This document shows, piece after piece, positions 52,765 through 62,950 of a stretch of 64,000 nt of DNA. The DNA comes from Parasporobacterium sp. GTDB taxonomy: Bacteria > Bacillota > Clostridia > Lachnospirales > Lachnospiraceae. The DNA is taken from the NCBI GenBank assembly GCA_017510065.1, contig JAFWOB010000055.1, forward strand, positions 39,032-103,031, written 5' to 3'. The position numbers and the translations under genes are program-made. Below the pieces are notes generated by a model. That model saw only the letters and a program-made list of their open reading frames with translations. It did no database searches and was not told where the DNA came from. Position 1 is the stretch's first letter; each line of letters starts with the position of its first letter.

Positions 52765-55700
52765 TCAGGCATCAATGGTAGCAATGGCGGGAATGGTCTC
52801 TTCCAGCACATCCAGCACAATCCTGACAGTATCCAGCGATGTAAATAATGTAACGCCATTCTGAACCGCACACTGTCTGATCGCCTCTCCGTCTTCATAA
52901 TGAACCCCGGACAGAACAGCCCTTGTATTGATAATATAACTGACATAACCGGCATGGATGGACTGCAGGATCTCGTCGCTTCCCTCACTCAGTTTGCCTC
53001 TCGCCCTGGTGCGGATTCCGTGTTCCTTCAGGAACATAGCTGTGCCGTATGTCGCTTCAATGTTAAACCCCAGTTGATAAAAACGCCGGATCAGAGGCAA
53101 TGCTTCTTCCTTATCTTCATCCGCCAGTGTCACAACGACAGTTCCATAAAGCGGCATTTTGACGCCGGAGGCCTGCAGTGCTTTAAACAGAGCCCTGTTC
53201 AGCCGGTCATCGTAACCGATGGCTTCGCCCGTGGATTTCATTTCCGGAGAAAGATAGGCATCCATGCCGCTTAGTTTCGCAAAGGAAAATGCCGGGGCTT
53301 TCACATACCATTTTTTCTTTTCCGGCGGAACCATCTGAGTGATGCCCTGTTCCTCAAGGCTCTTTCCCAACATGACCCTGGTAGCGATCCGGCACAGCGG
53401 AAAGCCTGCGGATTTGGAAAGGAACGGAACACTTCTGGACGCCCTGGGATTTACCTCGATCACAAACACCTGCTCTTCTCTGTCCACGATAAACTGAATG
53501 TTGAACAGACCTACGATCCCAATCCCCAGTCCCAGTCTGGTGGTATAGTCTACGATGGTTTCCTTGACCTTCTCTGAAATGGAAAACGGCGGATAGACAC
53601 TGTTGCTGTCTCCCGAATGAACGCCTGTGCGCTCCACCAGTTCCATGATTCCCGGCACAAAAACCTGTTTTCCGTCGCAGATGGCGTCAACCTCCACTTC
53701 TTTTCCCATCAGGTATTTATCGACCAGAACCGGTTTGTCTTCATCCACTTCCACAGCGTTTTTCAGATAATGACGCAGCATTTCTTCATTGGCCACGATT
53801 TCCATGGCTCTGCCGCCCAGAACAAAGCTGGGGCGTACCAGGACAGGATAACCAATCCGTTCTGCTGCCGCAACGCCGCTTTCGATATCGGTAACTGCCT
53901 CTCCTTTGGGATTGGGGATGGAAAGGGATTTAATGACTTCATCAAAAGCATCCCTGTTTTCCGCTTTTTCGATGGCACTGCAGTCAGTCCCGATGATCCG
54001 AACGCCTCTTCTGGCAAGAGGTTCTGCCAGATTCACAGCCGTCTGTCCTCCCAACGTCACGATCACACCTTCCGGATGTTCCAGATGGACGACATTCATG
54101 ACATCTTCCGCGGTAAGAGGTTCAAAGTAGAGTTTATCCGCTGTTGTATAATCTGTAGATACCGTTTCCGGATTGTTGTTGATGACGATGGCTTCGTATC
54201 CTTCTTCGTGAATGGTCTGGATAGCATGCACCGTGGAAAAATCGAATTCCACGCCCTGTCCGATCCGGATAGGACCGGAACCGAGGACGATCACTTTCTT
54301 TTTATCCGATACAATGGATTCATTTTCCTCTTCGTAAGTAGAGTAAAAATACGGCACATAGCTGTCAAATTCGCTGGCACAGGTATCGATCATCTTGTAG
54401 ACCGGAAAGATTCCCAGCTCGACTCTTCGCTGATAGATCTCTTCCTCCGACACATTCCACAGTTCCGCGATATAGGAATCCGAAAATCCCATTTTCTTGG
54501 CTTCCACCAAAAGCTCCACGAAATTGGGATTCAGTTCCATCTCTTTTTCGAAATCCACGATCAGTTTGATCTTGTCCAGGAAAAACATATCGATCCCTGT
54601 AATGTTGCAGATCCTGGAATGGTCTACTCCCATCCACATGAGCTGGGAGATCGCATAGATCCTGTCGTCGGTACCACTCTTGATATATTCCAGAAGATCC
54701 TCCACACTCATGTTCTTTTTATCGAACTTTTCCATATGGATATGGTTCTTGTTGATCTCCAGGGAACGGATGGCCTTCAGAAGGCTCTCTTCCATGGTCC
54801 GGCCGACGCTCATGACCTCACCGGTGGCTTTCATCTGGGTGGAGAGTGTATTGGATGCAGAGGAGAATTTGTCAAATGCAAACCTCGGCATCTTGGTGAC
54901 GACATAATCAAGGGATGGTTCAAAGCAGGCCGGTGTATTGGCCAGCATGATCTCATCCAGGTTCAGTCCGACGGCAATCTTGGCAGAGACTCTGGCAATG
55001 GGATAGCCGCTGGCTTTGGAAGCCAGGGCGGAAGAACGGGAAACCCTGGGATTGACTTCGATCACATAATAGGTAAATGACTGCGGGTCCAGGGCAAACT
55101 GGACATTACACCCGCCTTTCACACCGAGCGTACGGATGATCTTCAGAGCGCTGTCCCTAAGCATATGGTATTCCTTATTGGTCAGGGTCTGCACCGGCGC
55201 CACAACGATGGAATCGCCGGTATGGATCCCGACGGGATCCAGATTCTCCATACTGCAGACGGTGATCGCCGTGTCGTTGGCGTCACGCATCACTTCGTAC
55301 TCGATCTCTTTATATCCTTTGATACTTTTTTCGATCAGGACCTGATGCACAGGAGACAGCTCCAGTGCATTTTTCATCATCTCAGACAGTTCCTCCGGAT
55401 TGCCGGCAAATCCTCCTCCTGTTCCTCCCAATGTAAAGGCAGGCCGCAGGATCACCGGATACCCCAGCTGCTGCGCCGCTTCCAGCGCTTCCTCCACACT
55501 GTAAGTGATCTTTGAAGGGACCACAGGCTCGCCGATGCTTTCACAGAGTTCTTTGAAAAGTTCCCTGTCCTCTGCCCTCTCTATACTGTCAGCGTCCGTT
55601 CCCAGCAGTTCGATCTCACATTCTTCCAGGACACCTTTTTTCGCCAGCTGCATTGCCAGGTTCAGTCCGGTCTGACCCCCGATCCCCGGCACAATGGCGT

Positions 55701-55950
55701 CCGGCCGTTCTCTTCTGCAGATACGGGCAACGTATTCCAGAGTCAGCGGTTCCATATATACTTTGTCGGCAATCGAAGTGTCTGTCATGATCGTGGCGGG
55801 ATTGGAATTGGCCAGAATGACCTCATAGCCTTCTTCTTTCAAAGCCAGACATGCCTGTGTGCCGGCATAATCAAATTCTGCGGCCTGACCGATCACAATA
55901 GGACCAGATCCGATCACGAGCACTTTTTTGATATCCGTTCTCTTAGGCAT
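52765..55950 (-). CDS. carB: Carbamoyl-phosphate synthase large subunit
   Basis: A 1061-residue enzyme of normal length. Two homologous ATP-grasp halves (about 1-400 and 550-930) each begin with the K-V-(L/I)-V-(I/L)-G-S-G-P-I-x-I-G-Q motif. An oligomerisation domain lies between them, and an MGS-like allosteric domain (about 930-1061) closes the protein. It makes carbamoyl phosphate from ammonia handed over by CarA, bicarbonate and two ATP, for pyrimidines and arginine. It overlaps carA by eight bases. Confidence 0.98.
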   Translation of the reverse strand: MPKRTDIKKVLVIGSGPIVIGQAAEFDYAGTQACLALKEEGYEVILANSNPATIMTDTSIADKVYMEPLTLEYVARICRRERPDAIVPGIGGQTGLNLAMQLAKKGVLEECEIELLGTDADSIERAEDRELFKELCESIGEPVVPSKITYSVEEALEAAQQLGYPVILRPAFTLGGTGGGFAGNPEELSEMMKNALELSPVHQVLIEKSIKGYKEIEYEVMRDANDTAITVCSMENLDPVGIHTGDSIVVAPVQTLTNKEYHMLRDSALKIIRTLGVKGGCNVQFALDPQSFTYYVIEVNPRVSRSSALASKASGYPIARVSAKIAVGLNLDEIMLANTPACFEPSLDYVVTKMPRFAFDKFSSASNTLSTQMKATGEVMSVGRTMEESLLKAIRSLEINKNHIHMEKFDKKNMSVEDLLEYIKSGTDDRIYAISQLMWMGVDHSRICNITGIDMFFLDKIKLIVDFEKEMELNPNFVELLVEAKKMGFSDSYIAELWNVSEEEIYQRRVELGIFPVYKMIDTCASEFDSYVPYFYSTYEEENESIVSDKKKVIVLGSGPIRIGQGVEFDFSTVHAIQTIHEEGYEAIVINNNPETVSTDYTTADKLYFEPLTAEDVMNVVHLEHPEGVIVTLGGQTAVNLAEPLARRGVRIIGTDCSAIEKAENRDAFDEVIKSLSIPNPKGEAVTDIESGVAAAERIGYPVLVRPSFVLGGRAMEIVANEEMLRHYLKNAVEVDEDKPVLVDKYLMGKEVEVDAICDGKQVFVPGIMELVERTGVHSGDSNSVYPPFSISEKVKETIVDYTTRLGLGIGIVGLFNIQFIVDREEQVFVIEVNPRASRSVPFLSKSAGFPLCRIATRVMLGKSLEEQGITQMVPPEKKKWYVKAPAFSFAKLSGMDAYLSPEMKSTGEAIGYDDRLNRALFKALQASGVKMPLYGTVVVTLADEDKEEALPLIRRFYQLGFNIEATYGTAMFLKEHGIRTRARGKLSEGSDEILQSIHAGYVSYIINTRAVLSGVHYEDGEAIRQCAVQNGVTLFTSLDTVRIVLDVLEETIPAIATIDA

Positions 55951-57037
55951 TGTCTTTCGCCTCCTTCATGACCGTAATAAACTGTTCGAACAGGTAGGTG
56001 CTGTCCTGCGGTCCAGGCGCACTTTCCGGATGATACTGCACGCTGAAGACACGGTCGGCCAGACATTCCACCCCTTCTACCGTCTGATCCAGAAGATTCA
56101 TATGGGTAATAGAAAGATCCGTGTTCCCGACACTGTCCGCATCTACGGCATAGCTGTGGTTCTGAGATGTGATCTCGATCTTTCCGGTCTTCAGATTCTT
56201 GACCGGATGATTCCCGCCTCTGTGTCCGAACTTCAGTTTATATGTCCTGGCTCCATAAGCCAGGGAAATGATCTGGTGTCCCAGACAGATTCCGAAGATG
56301 GGATACTGTCCCCTAAGGGCTTTCACCGTTTCGATCACAGGTACCACATCCTCCGGATCTCCCGGACCGTTGGATAAGAAGATGCCATCCGGATTCATAA
56401 ATGCGATCTCTTCGGGAGTCGTATCATATGGAACGATCGTCACATTGCAGCCAAAACGGTTCAGGCATCTGATGATGTTCAGCTTGATCCCGCAGTCCAC
56501 TGCCACCACATTAAATTGGTGATTGGATGTCCGGCTGTACCAGGTCTTGCTGCTGGTAACCCTGGAAACCGCATCATGGGGCACAGGAGTCTTTCGGATG
56601 ATCTCAAGGCCTTCTTCCAGAGACGTTGACAGATCCGTGATCAGCATCCTTCTGGATCCGATATCCCGGATACTTCTGGTCAGTTTTCTCGTATCAACGC
56701 CGGAAATCCCGGGAATCCCATTCTCTTCCAACAGTTCCGAAAGCGTCTTGGTATACCGGAAATTGGACGGCATATCATTATAATCCCGTACGATCATCCC
56801 ACCGATCGAGATATTCTTGCTCTCATAATCATCATCGGTGATACCGTAATTGCCGATCAGCGGATACGTCATGACCACGATCTGGTCCGTATAGGACGGA
56901 TCGGACACGATTTCCTGATATCCCACCATGGAAGTATTAAATACGATCTCGCAGACTCTGCTGTCCGCAGCGCCGAATCCGTATCCGTAATATTCACTTC
57001 CATCTTCCAAAATTATCTTTCTGTCTATCCTGTTCAT
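55943..57037 (-). CDS. carA: Carbamoyl-phosphate synthase small subunit
   Basis: A 364-residue glutamine amidotransferase subunit. The N-terminal CPSase-specific domain starts with [13 protein letters not shown], and the class I amidotransferase domain has the nucleophile cysteine in FGICLGHQ and the His/Glu pair in QYHPESAPG. The ATG at 57037 fits the family's N-terminus, though the only purine-rich sequence (TTGGAAGA) sits very close to it; a GTG at 57052 is the alternative. It has its own promoter and a leader hairpin. Confidence 0.95.
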   Translation of the reverse strand: MNRIDRKIILEDGSEYYGYGFGAADSRVCEIVFNTSMVGYQEIVSDPSYTDQIVVMTYPLIGNYGITDDDYESKNISIGGMIVRDYNDMPSNFRYTKTLSELLEENGIPGISGVDTRKLTRSIRDIGSRRMLITDLSTSLEEGLEIIRKTPVPHDAVSRVTSSKTWYSRTSNHQFNVVAVDCGIKLNIIRCLNRFGCNVTIVPYDTTPEEIAFMNPDGIFLSNGPGDPEDVVPVIETVKALRGQYPIFGICLGHQIISLAYGARTYKLKFGHRGGNHPVKNLKTGKIEITSQNHSYAVDADSVGNTDLSITHMNLLDQTVEGVECLADRVFSVQYHPESAPGPQDSTYLFEQFITVMKEAKDNA

Positions 57038-57052
57038 TCTTCCAACTCTCAC

Positions 57053-57093
57053 GCGCTATCTGTCGTTGTAACGTAATAAAGTAATATTAGCGC
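57053..57093 (-). promoter_or_regulatory. Inverted repeat in the carA leader
   Basis: On the minus strand GCGCTA at the very start of the predicted transcript pairs with TAGCGC just before the start region, across a 29-base A/T-rich loop. It could hold the 5' end near the start codon. No PyrR-type anti-antiterminator is recognisable. Confidence 0.35.
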
Positions 57094-57095
57094 CA

Positions 57096-57124
57096 ATTAT
57101 ACTAGATTTTTCCGGGAATGTGTA
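57096..57124 (-). promoter_or_regulatory. Candidate promoter of carAB
   Basis: On the minus strand a perfect TATAAT (57096-57101) has TACACA 17 bases upstream (57119-57124). Confidence 0.55.
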
Positions 57125-57172
57125 GAGAAAATCACATTTTTGTTTTCTCATTCCGGTTCCCAGAAGTGCTTC

Positions 57173-57427
57173 TCAGACTTTGGAATACGCGGTTTTTACC
57201 GTTACTCCGGAAATCCGCCCGAGTTTTCCTGTCAAGGCGCTGATCACATCCCCAGGCGCCACGATCGCGACACTGATCAGGGAAATGTTTCTTGCAGGAT
57301 AAGGAACCCCCATCCTTCCGATAATATATTTTCCGTATTCATGAAGAAGTGTATTGATCTCCAAGGCGCTTTCCTTATCCTCCACCACAATGGCGATCAC
57401 TGCCAGTCTTTCGTTTTGTTCTTCCAT
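57173..57427 (-). CDS. TM1266-family ACT-like regulator (iron-only hydrogenase system regulator type)
   Basis: An 84-residue protein whose core, IVVEDKESALEINTLLHEYG (about 15-34) then IIGRMGVPYPARNISLISV, is the pattern of the TM1266 family, small ACT-like proteins annotated as putative regulators of iron-only hydrogenase systems because they cluster with hydEFG. Here the protein ends a nitrogenase-like operon instead; the gene is 23 bases after the ATPase gene. There is no DNA-binding domain, so it more likely senses a ligand or modulates a partner. The context suggests a role in metal-cluster or cofactor status. Confidence 0.85.
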   Translation of the reverse strand: MEEQNERLAVIAIVVEDKESALEINTLLHEYGKYIIGRMGVPYPARNISLISVAIVAPGDVISALTGKLGRISGVTVKTAYSKV

Positions 57428-57450
57428 AAACTTCCTCCTTATCTTGTTCC

Positions 57451-58263
57451 TTACTTCGCATCCTGTCTGCTGCTCTCTGACAGCCTCAGTGGTATAACGG
57501 TCGGATATTCCCTGCCTTCTATCACCTCATGATACACGGCAATATCCACATGAAAAGCGGCTTTCATATGTTCCGGTGTCAGGATATGTTCCGTTCTTCC
57601 GAAAAGATGAATACTGTTCTTGTACAACAAAAGGGAATGATCCGCGATCCGCAGGGCATGATCCGGATAGTGGGTATTGATGATGATCGAAAGACCGTCG
57701 TCATGGCTTAGTTTTTTCAGCAGTTCCAGTACCACAAGCTGGTTTCTGAAATCCAGACCGGATTCCGGTTCGTCCAGGATCATCAACTTCGGCTGCGCTG
57801 CCAGGGCTCTGGCGATCAGCACAAGCTGCAGTTCGCCGCCGCTGATCTCCGAACAGTTTTTCCCGGCTAAATGGGAGATCCCAGCCGTTTCCATCACCTG
57901 CTCCACGATTTCCATATCCTTTTTCCCGGGAACTGAAAAGTTCCCCAGATAAGGACTTCGTCCCAAAAGGATCATGTCTTCCGTACGATAAGAAAAAGCA
58001 GGTTCCCGCGCCTGGGGAACATAGGAAATGTATTTCCACAGATCAGTCCTTTTCCATTCCCGGATCTTTTTGCCTTCCAGGCTGGTATAACCGCTTTCCC
58101 AGGGAAGAAATCCCAGGATACACTTGAGCAGCGTCGTCTTACCTGCGCCATTTGGCCCGAGGATTGCCACCACTTCCCCGGGCTGTGCGCTGAATGTGAT
58201 ATCCATCAGCACGGGATGGTCTTTGTCATAGGAAAATGTTCCCGCATTTACTTCCAGGCTCAC
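57451..58263 (-). CDS. ABC transporter ATPase, FecE/BtuD/FepC type
   Basis: A 270-residue ATPase of the family that drives import of iron chelates, heme and cobalamin. Walker A is GPNGAGKTTL (about 37-46), the Q-loop is in YVPQAREPAF, the signature is EISGGELQLV, Walker B is LMILDEPESGLD, and the switch His is in NTHYPDHA. It overlaps the permease stop by four bases and completes a three-part importer with the next two genes upstream. Confidence 0.93.
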   Translation of the reverse strand: MSLEVNAGTFSYDKDHPVLMDITFSAQPGEVVAILGPNGAGKTTLLKCILGFLPWESGYTSLEGKKIREWKRTDLWKYISYVPQAREPAFSYRTEDMILLGRSPYLGNFSVPGKKDMEIVEQVMETAGISHLAGKNCSEISGGELQLVLIARALAAQPKLMILDEPESGLDFRNQLVVLELLKKLSHDDGLSIIINTHYPDHALRIADHSLLLYKNSIHLFGRTEHILTPEHMKAAFHVDIAVYHEVIEGREYPTVIPLRLSESSRQDAK

Positions 58264-59276
58264 AGCTTAAGACCTCCTGTTCTTCGAAGCAGCAGAATGA
58301 ACACCGGTGCTCCGATGATGGCAGTTACGATCGAAACCGGGATCTCTGCAGCTGACACACATCTTGCCAGAGTATCCACGAGCAGCATAAACAAAGCCCC
58401 TGACAGAATAGACGACGGTACGACATAACGGTTGTCATTTCCGAAAAGCATCCTGGAGATATGGGGGATCAGAAGCCCTACCCACCCGATCACGCCGCAG
58501 GTAGATACCACGGCTGCAGTCGTCATGGAAGCCGCTGCCACCACAAGCACACGGATCAGTTTCAGATTGATCCCGAGAGATCTTGCTTCGTCTTCCGGAA
58601 GAGAAAGCGCGTTCAGACGGAACCGCAGCAGGAAAACAATGATCGTTCCCAGAAGGATCAGCGGGATTCCGAACAGCATTGAAATACGGGTAACACCCGA
58701 AAACCGGCCCAGGAGCCAGAAAGTGATGACCGGCAGCACATCCTGAGGATCTGCCACATATTTAATCAGAGATACCAGTGCGGAAAACAAGGAGCTGATC
58801 ACCAGCCCGGCCAGAATGATCATCAGAATGGAATTGCGTCTGGATCCCATCCTTCCGGTCACCAAAAAAACGAGAATAACAGCCAGTGCGCCGAACAGGA
58901 GCGCCAGCAGCTGGACCTGCACGGATCTACCTCCCAGCAGGATTCCCAGGCACGCTCCAAAGGATGCCCCGTTGGCAACGCCCAGTGTATCCGGTGTTGC
59001 CAGCGGGTTTGCAAACAGGCTCTGAAAAGCAGCTCCTGACGATGCCAGGCCGGCTCCCGCCACAAGCGCCATAATGATCCTGGGGATCCTGATATTAAAG
59101 ATCACAGTACTGACATTGTCCTTTCCTTCCTGGACTCCCGGCAGACCGAACAGTTCCGCAAACACCCTTGCCGGAGATATACTGAACTGGCCGGCACAGA
59201 GTGCAAACAGGGAAAAACCAAGAATGAGGGCAAAAAGTACGATGATCCAGATGATAAACCTGCGTTTTTGTTTCAT
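58260..59276 (-). CDS. FecCD/BtuC-family ABC transporter permease
   Basis: A 338-residue permease with about ten membrane segments. Family landmarks are RIPRIIMALVAGAGLASSGAAFQ (in part: RIPRI and AGAGLASSG), the NPLATPDTLGVANGASFGA loop, LGRFSGV and the ATPase-coupling segment GWVGLLIPHISRMLFG near the C-terminus. These define importers of siderophores, heme or cobalamin. It overlaps both neighbours by four bases, so binding protein, permease and ATPase are translated as a unit. Confidence 0.94.
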   Translation of the reverse strand: MKQKRRFIIWIIVLFALILGFSLFALCAGQFSISPARVFAELFGLPGVQEGKDNVSTVIFNIRIPRIIMALVAGAGLASSGAAFQSLFANPLATPDTLGVANGASFGACLGILLGGRSVQVQLLALLFGALAVILVFLVTGRMGSRRNSILMIILAGLVISSLFSALVSLIKYVADPQDVLPVITFWLLGRFSGVTRISMLFGIPLILLGTIIVFLLRFRLNALSLPEDEARSLGINLKLIRVLVVAAASMTTAAVVSTCGVIGWVGLLIPHISRMLFGNDNRYVVPSSILSGALFMLLVDTLARCVSAAEIPVSIVTAIIGAPVFILLLRRTGGLKL

Positions 59277-60412
59277 TTCCAGCTTCCTGCTGCACTGGAT
59301 GGATGATACATTGCCTCAATCTGCTCATCCGTCAGTTCTACTCCATAAAGGTCTTTATAATAAGCTCTCACATCTTCAGCCAGATCAAATTCCGGGAACA
59401 GTTCCGGATACAGAAGGCTGGCCATCCATTCCAGTGTCATCGGAGTATCCACACCCGGCGTATATGTCCGGTAGGTTCCGAGAGGCATTTTGTAAACCTG
59501 ACCGTTTGCAACTGCCTTCACACTGCTCCAGTCATCATCTCCGATGGCATTTGTGTAAAGATCTTCCGGCTGTGTCTTTGTGAAATTGGTAATGATGATA
59601 ACATCCGGATCCCAAACATAGACCTGCTCCATCGTGATCGCGGCATTGGAATTATCAGCTTCTACTTCATTCGCTGCATTAAGAGCACCGGATGCATCGC
59701 ACCACCACTGACCGAAGAAACTGGAGCCGGAAGTGATCATCGTGTTTTCATCATACTGGAACAGGAACAGAACCTTCTTTCTTTCTGTCTCATCCATATC
59801 TTTGGTCCGCTCCTGTATCAGGTCACGGATCTGTGAACTGAAGGCAGATACTTCTGCTCCAAGGGAAGCATCCGGATAGATCTGACTGAGCAGCTCGATC
59901 CATTTATCATAAGTTGTGATGCAGTCATAATTCCATTTCGTCGGAGAAACGCCTACAGCGGTAAGCCCTGCATTTTCCAGCTTTTCACAAACTGCTTTAT
60001 TGGCTGCATTGTAATATACAATCTGCGGATCCAGAGTGAGAAGCGCTTCGATGTTCACATCATCTCCGTTCATGATATCCGTAGTGACATCCAGAACCTC
60101 CGGAAACAGTTCTGACAGGATCCCGTTCTTTGCGGCATTCATACTTGCCGGCTGCATGGCAAGGATCGTTTCGGCAGAGCCCAGGAACACCGTCAGCACA
60201 GACGGCAATGGCAGAATGTCCAGGATCACGACACGGGTCGGATTGACGGGAACTGTCACTTCCCTGTCCGCATGATCAACGATCGTAACCGTTCCTTCCT
60301 GGGCCGCTGTTTCCTCTGATGCTGCTGCAGCACCTGCCAGGGAAACCAGCAGGCAAAGAATGAGGATCATCATCGTCAGGATCCTGCTCAACTGATTGGT
60401 AAATACTTTCAT
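59273..60412 (-). CDS. Extracellular substrate-binding protein of a metal-chelate or tetrapyrrole ABC importer
   Basis: A 379-residue protein with an N-terminal signal sequence (basic residues, hydrophobic core about 11-27) and a helical-backbone class III binding fold (TroA/BtuF/FhuD type). The domain starts with TIVDHADREVTVPVNPTRVV (split: TIVDHADREV then TVPVNPTRVV). Unlike most Gram-positive binding proteins it shows no proper lipobox: LVSLAGAAA stands where L-x-G-C would be, and the only nearby Cys (in LILCLL) lies inside the hydrophobic core. It may be released or held by other means. Its place right after the nitrogenase-like genes ties uptake to that enzyme. Confidence 0.88.
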   Translation of the reverse strand: MKVFTNQLSRILTMMILILCLLVSLAGAAAASEETAAQEGTVTIVDHADREVTVPVNPTRVVILDILPLPSVLTVFLGSAETILAMQPASMNAAKNGILSELFPEVLDVTTDIMNGDDVNIEALLTLDPQIVYYNAANKAVCEKLENAGLTAVGVSPTKWNYDCITTYDKWIELLSQIYPDASLGAEVSAFSSQIRDLIQERTKDMDETERKKVLFLFQYDENTMITSGSSFFGQWWCDASGALNAANEVEADNSNAAITMEQVYVWDPDVIIITNFTKTQPEDLYTNAIGDDDWSSVKAVANGQVYKMPLGTYRTYTPGVDTPMTLEWMASLLYPELFPEFDLAEDVRAYYKDLYGVELTDEQIEAMYHPSSAAGSWK

Positions 60413-60482
60413 AAAGAATCTCCTTTCTTTCCTTCCGGGATCCTTCCGGATTCCTAAAGGTCAGCAAAATAATACTCTATGA

Positions 60483-61658
60483 TCATCTGCCCGAAAGCAG
60501 CGAACATACTTGATACTCTTTTCCGGCGAATACGGGGATCTGATCCCGGAAGATCCTTCCGGAATAGGCTTCATGGGGAAACCTGACGAAATGTTCCGGG
60601 GCTCCTGGTTTTTGAACAACCTGGTACAATGGATCTGCGATCACGGTGTCTGCCGACCGCATCACATGGATCAGATCCTGTTCGGCAATTCCTTCATCGG
60701 GATCCGGCCAGAAGGCGAAGGCTTTTTGCCCGTACCTTCCTGTTTCAGGCAATGCATTCACCGCATACGCAAGGGACCTGGAAAAAACCTCTTCCCCGAT
60801 CACAACGATCCCCTGTGGGAAAGGGTCCTTCTCCCGGGCGTCCGAAATATTCACAAACGGATTCCGATCCAGGCCGTCGTCCAGGGTTTCCTCGACGGCC
60901 TGAAGCAGCGTCTGCGCCGCCGCTTCCCCGATTGGAAGGCCCTCCACAAAAGGCATTCCGCTTCGTTTTTTCATAAAACGGGCTGTTTTTCTTCCGGCAG
61001 ATGAGACTACCACATTGCAGCCTGCCCGGTAGGCATGCGTCAGCTGTTCAAAGGTATCTCCCATAGCCATGCAGACATTGATCTCAAATCCCGCCTCTTC
61101 AAACGTTTTCCGCAAGGCTTCCACATTACCGTTGATGGAAAAATCCAGCGGCGTTACACCCAGCAGATTGATCTTTTTTTCTTTCGTCCTCTGGTATTCC
61201 GAAGGATCGCAGAACCGTTCCACAAATGCCCGGAAGGCCATATCCGCTCCGCTCACATAAGACCGCAGTCCGTCGGTCGGAACCGGGAGTACCGGTATGC
61301 CGCATTTCTCTTCGATCAGATGCGCAACGCCTTTATAATCAAATGCGATGATATGGGGGATCGATGCCCCGCACAGGGTAATGAACCGGGGATGAAGATC
61401 CCCTGCCGCCTGCACCACATCTTTAATCAGGACCGTATCATCTCCCATGACCGCTGTGATCTCATCCAGCCCTGATACGAACATCAGGCTGTCAGAATCA
61501 TACCAACGGGGTTCGTCATGGGTCGTATAGGTAGAGTTGCATCCGGAGGGATCATGCAGGACCGTCATGCCTCCGAGTTCATACATAGCAGAGCAAACGC
61601 CTGATACGTCGGCTGTATAAGTGCAAGTAAAAACATGGGTCTGGTAATCTTTTTTCAT
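60483..61658 (-). CDS. Nitrogenase-like component 1 beta subunit (NifK/NifN/BchB-type)
   Basis: A 391-residue oxidoreductase/nitrogenase component 1 protein. Likely cluster ligands are Cys12 or Cys22, Cys40 in HDPSGCNSTY (aligning with the H-G-S-Q-G-C of NifK) and Cys96 in ITLCGASIPHII; the 40-to-96 spacing is close to that in NifK. The start at 61658 is an ATGA overlap with the D-like gene; an ATG six codons earlier is possible but less well placed. It is about 120 residues shorter than NifK, in line with the nitrogenase-like reductases that are not nitrogenases. Substrate is unknown. Confidence 0.85.
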   Translation of the reverse strand: MKKDYQTHVFTCTYTADVSGVCSAMYELGGMTVLHDPSGCNSTYTTHDEPRWYDSDSLMFVSGLDEITAVMGDDTVLIKDVVQAAGDLHPRFITLCGASIPHIIAFDYKGVAHLIEEKCGIPVLPVPTDGLRSYVSGADMAFRAFVERFCDPSEYQRTKEKKINLLGVTPLDFSINGNVEALRKTFEEAGFEINVCMAMGDTFEQLTHAYRAGCNVVVSSAGRKTARFMKKRSGMPFVEGLPIGEAAAQTLLQAVEETLDDGLDRNPFVNISDAREKDPFPQGIVVIGEEVFSRSLAYAVNALPETGRYGQKAFAFWPDPDEGIAEQDLIHVMRSADTVIADPLYQVVQKPGAPEHFVRFPHEAYSGRIFRDQIPVFAGKEYQVCSLLSGR

Positions 61659-62950
61659 CCGCAGCTGCACCCCCATCCTTTGATCTGTACCAGTTGTTTC
61701 ATCGGTTTTGTTTCCTGCGCAGCCTCCCTGATCAGTTCCATCAGACGGCGGATCCCCAGGTATCCGTACATCCCGTCATTTTCCACAATATTGACAAAAT
61801 GATCTGTATCATTGAAATACGCGCTTTTCTGACCGATGGCAATGATCTTTCCTTCATGTCCTCGTTTCATCTGACGGATATTCCATCCCAGTGACTGATA
61901 GATCTTTAATTCCGGCATAGCTGCTTTCAGCTGATCGAAGATCTCCCTGGATTCCGTGAAAACATCGATAAAGACAGATTCTACCCGAAACCCTTTCTGA
62001 TGCAGGAAAAACGCCAGTTCCAAAGGGCAATCCACGGCGGTATAGTCTAAAGACACCGGGGTATCCCCCAGGACCTCCCTCGTTTTTTCGATTTCTTCCT
62101 CCGTTCGCTTACGCTCTGTCCGGATCTTTTCTTCACAGATCCCGGGAATCCCCAGAGTTTCAGCTGCTTTTGCCATATCTTCATCGATCTTTTCATACAG
62201 ATACCCGCAGTGCATCGGGATCCATTCCTGTCCCAGCCGGATCTTCATATCTTTCGCCGCCCTGGCTGCTGTTTTATGAAAGGTAAAATTGACACAGGAA
62301 GCAGCCATCTCCAGGAATTCGTCATAGTTTTTGCAGGTATTCAGGTCCATGACACGAATCCCGGCATCTTCCAGCATCCGGTTCAGATCACTGTAAGGTC
62401 CATAGGGGAAGCAGTTTCCTACCAGATTTACCTGATCTGGCCTCCTTTCCGTCGGCTTAAGCAGTCTGTGGATCTGCCTCCACAGGGAAGGGACCGCAGG
62501 AGCTGTTCTTCTCATGATGGGATCCATATAGCAATCTATAAAATCGATATCCGGATATTCTTTCCGAAGGATCTTGTAGATCCTCTGATAATTAACCGCC
62601 ATAAAATGATGGATACAGCTGGTATAGATCAGCATAGCCCGGGGACGTGTCGGCAGTTCTTCCAGGATCCTTTTCGTTCCCCGATAAAGTGCCTCCTCCA
62701 TATCTCCTTCCAGGATATTATCCTCTCCTACGGTTATCGTCGACAGTCTGTCCATGGCTCCCAGTTCCGCGGTCGTGAGCACAACCCCTCGAAGGCAGCT
62801 GGTGGGACAGACAAAAACCTCATGAGACTGCGGAACCAGTGTCCCGATATGAACGATATTCCAGACGCCGCGCACAGGAGACGCATAGGACAGTCCGATA
62901 TCTGCATTGTATTCATATTCGATCTCTTTCAGCAGCTGGTATTCCTTCAT
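61655..62950 (-). CDS. Nitrogenase-like component 1 alpha subunit (NifD/NifE/BchN-type)
   Basis: A 431-residue component 1 protein. Likely cluster cysteines are Cys48 and/or Cys52 ([10 protein letters not shown]) and Cys112 (YTSCIHH). By eye, Cys219 falls where NifD has its cofactor-binding cysteine, while the NifD cofactor histidine near the C-terminus has no counterpart (VNIVENDG there). The protein ends in GWGCSCG, an unusual Cys-rich tail. ATGA overlaps join it to the H-like gene before and the K-like gene after. Together with those it should form an ATP-driven two-component reductase whose substrate is not known. Confidence 0.85.
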   Translation of the reverse strand: MKEYQLLKEIEYEYNADIGLSYASPVRGVWNIVHIGTLVPQSHEVFVCPTSCLRGVVLTTAELGAMDRLSTITVGEDNILEGDMEEALYRGTKRILEELPTRPRAMLIYTSCIHHFMAVNYQRIYKILRKEYPDIDFIDCYMDPIMRRTAPAVPSLWRQIHRLLKPTERRPDQVNLVGNCFPYGPYSDLNRMLEDAGIRVMDLNTCKNYDEFLEMAASCVNFTFHKTAARAAKDMKIRLGQEWIPMHCGYLYEKIDEDMAKAAETLGIPGICEEKIRTERKRTEEEIEKTREVLGDTPVSLDYTAVDCPLELAFFLHQKGFRVESVFIDVFTESREIFDQLKAAMPELKIYQSLGWNIRQMKRGHEGKIIAIGQKSAYFNDTDHFVNIVENDGMYGYLGIRRLMELIREAAQETKPMKQLVQIKGWGCSCG

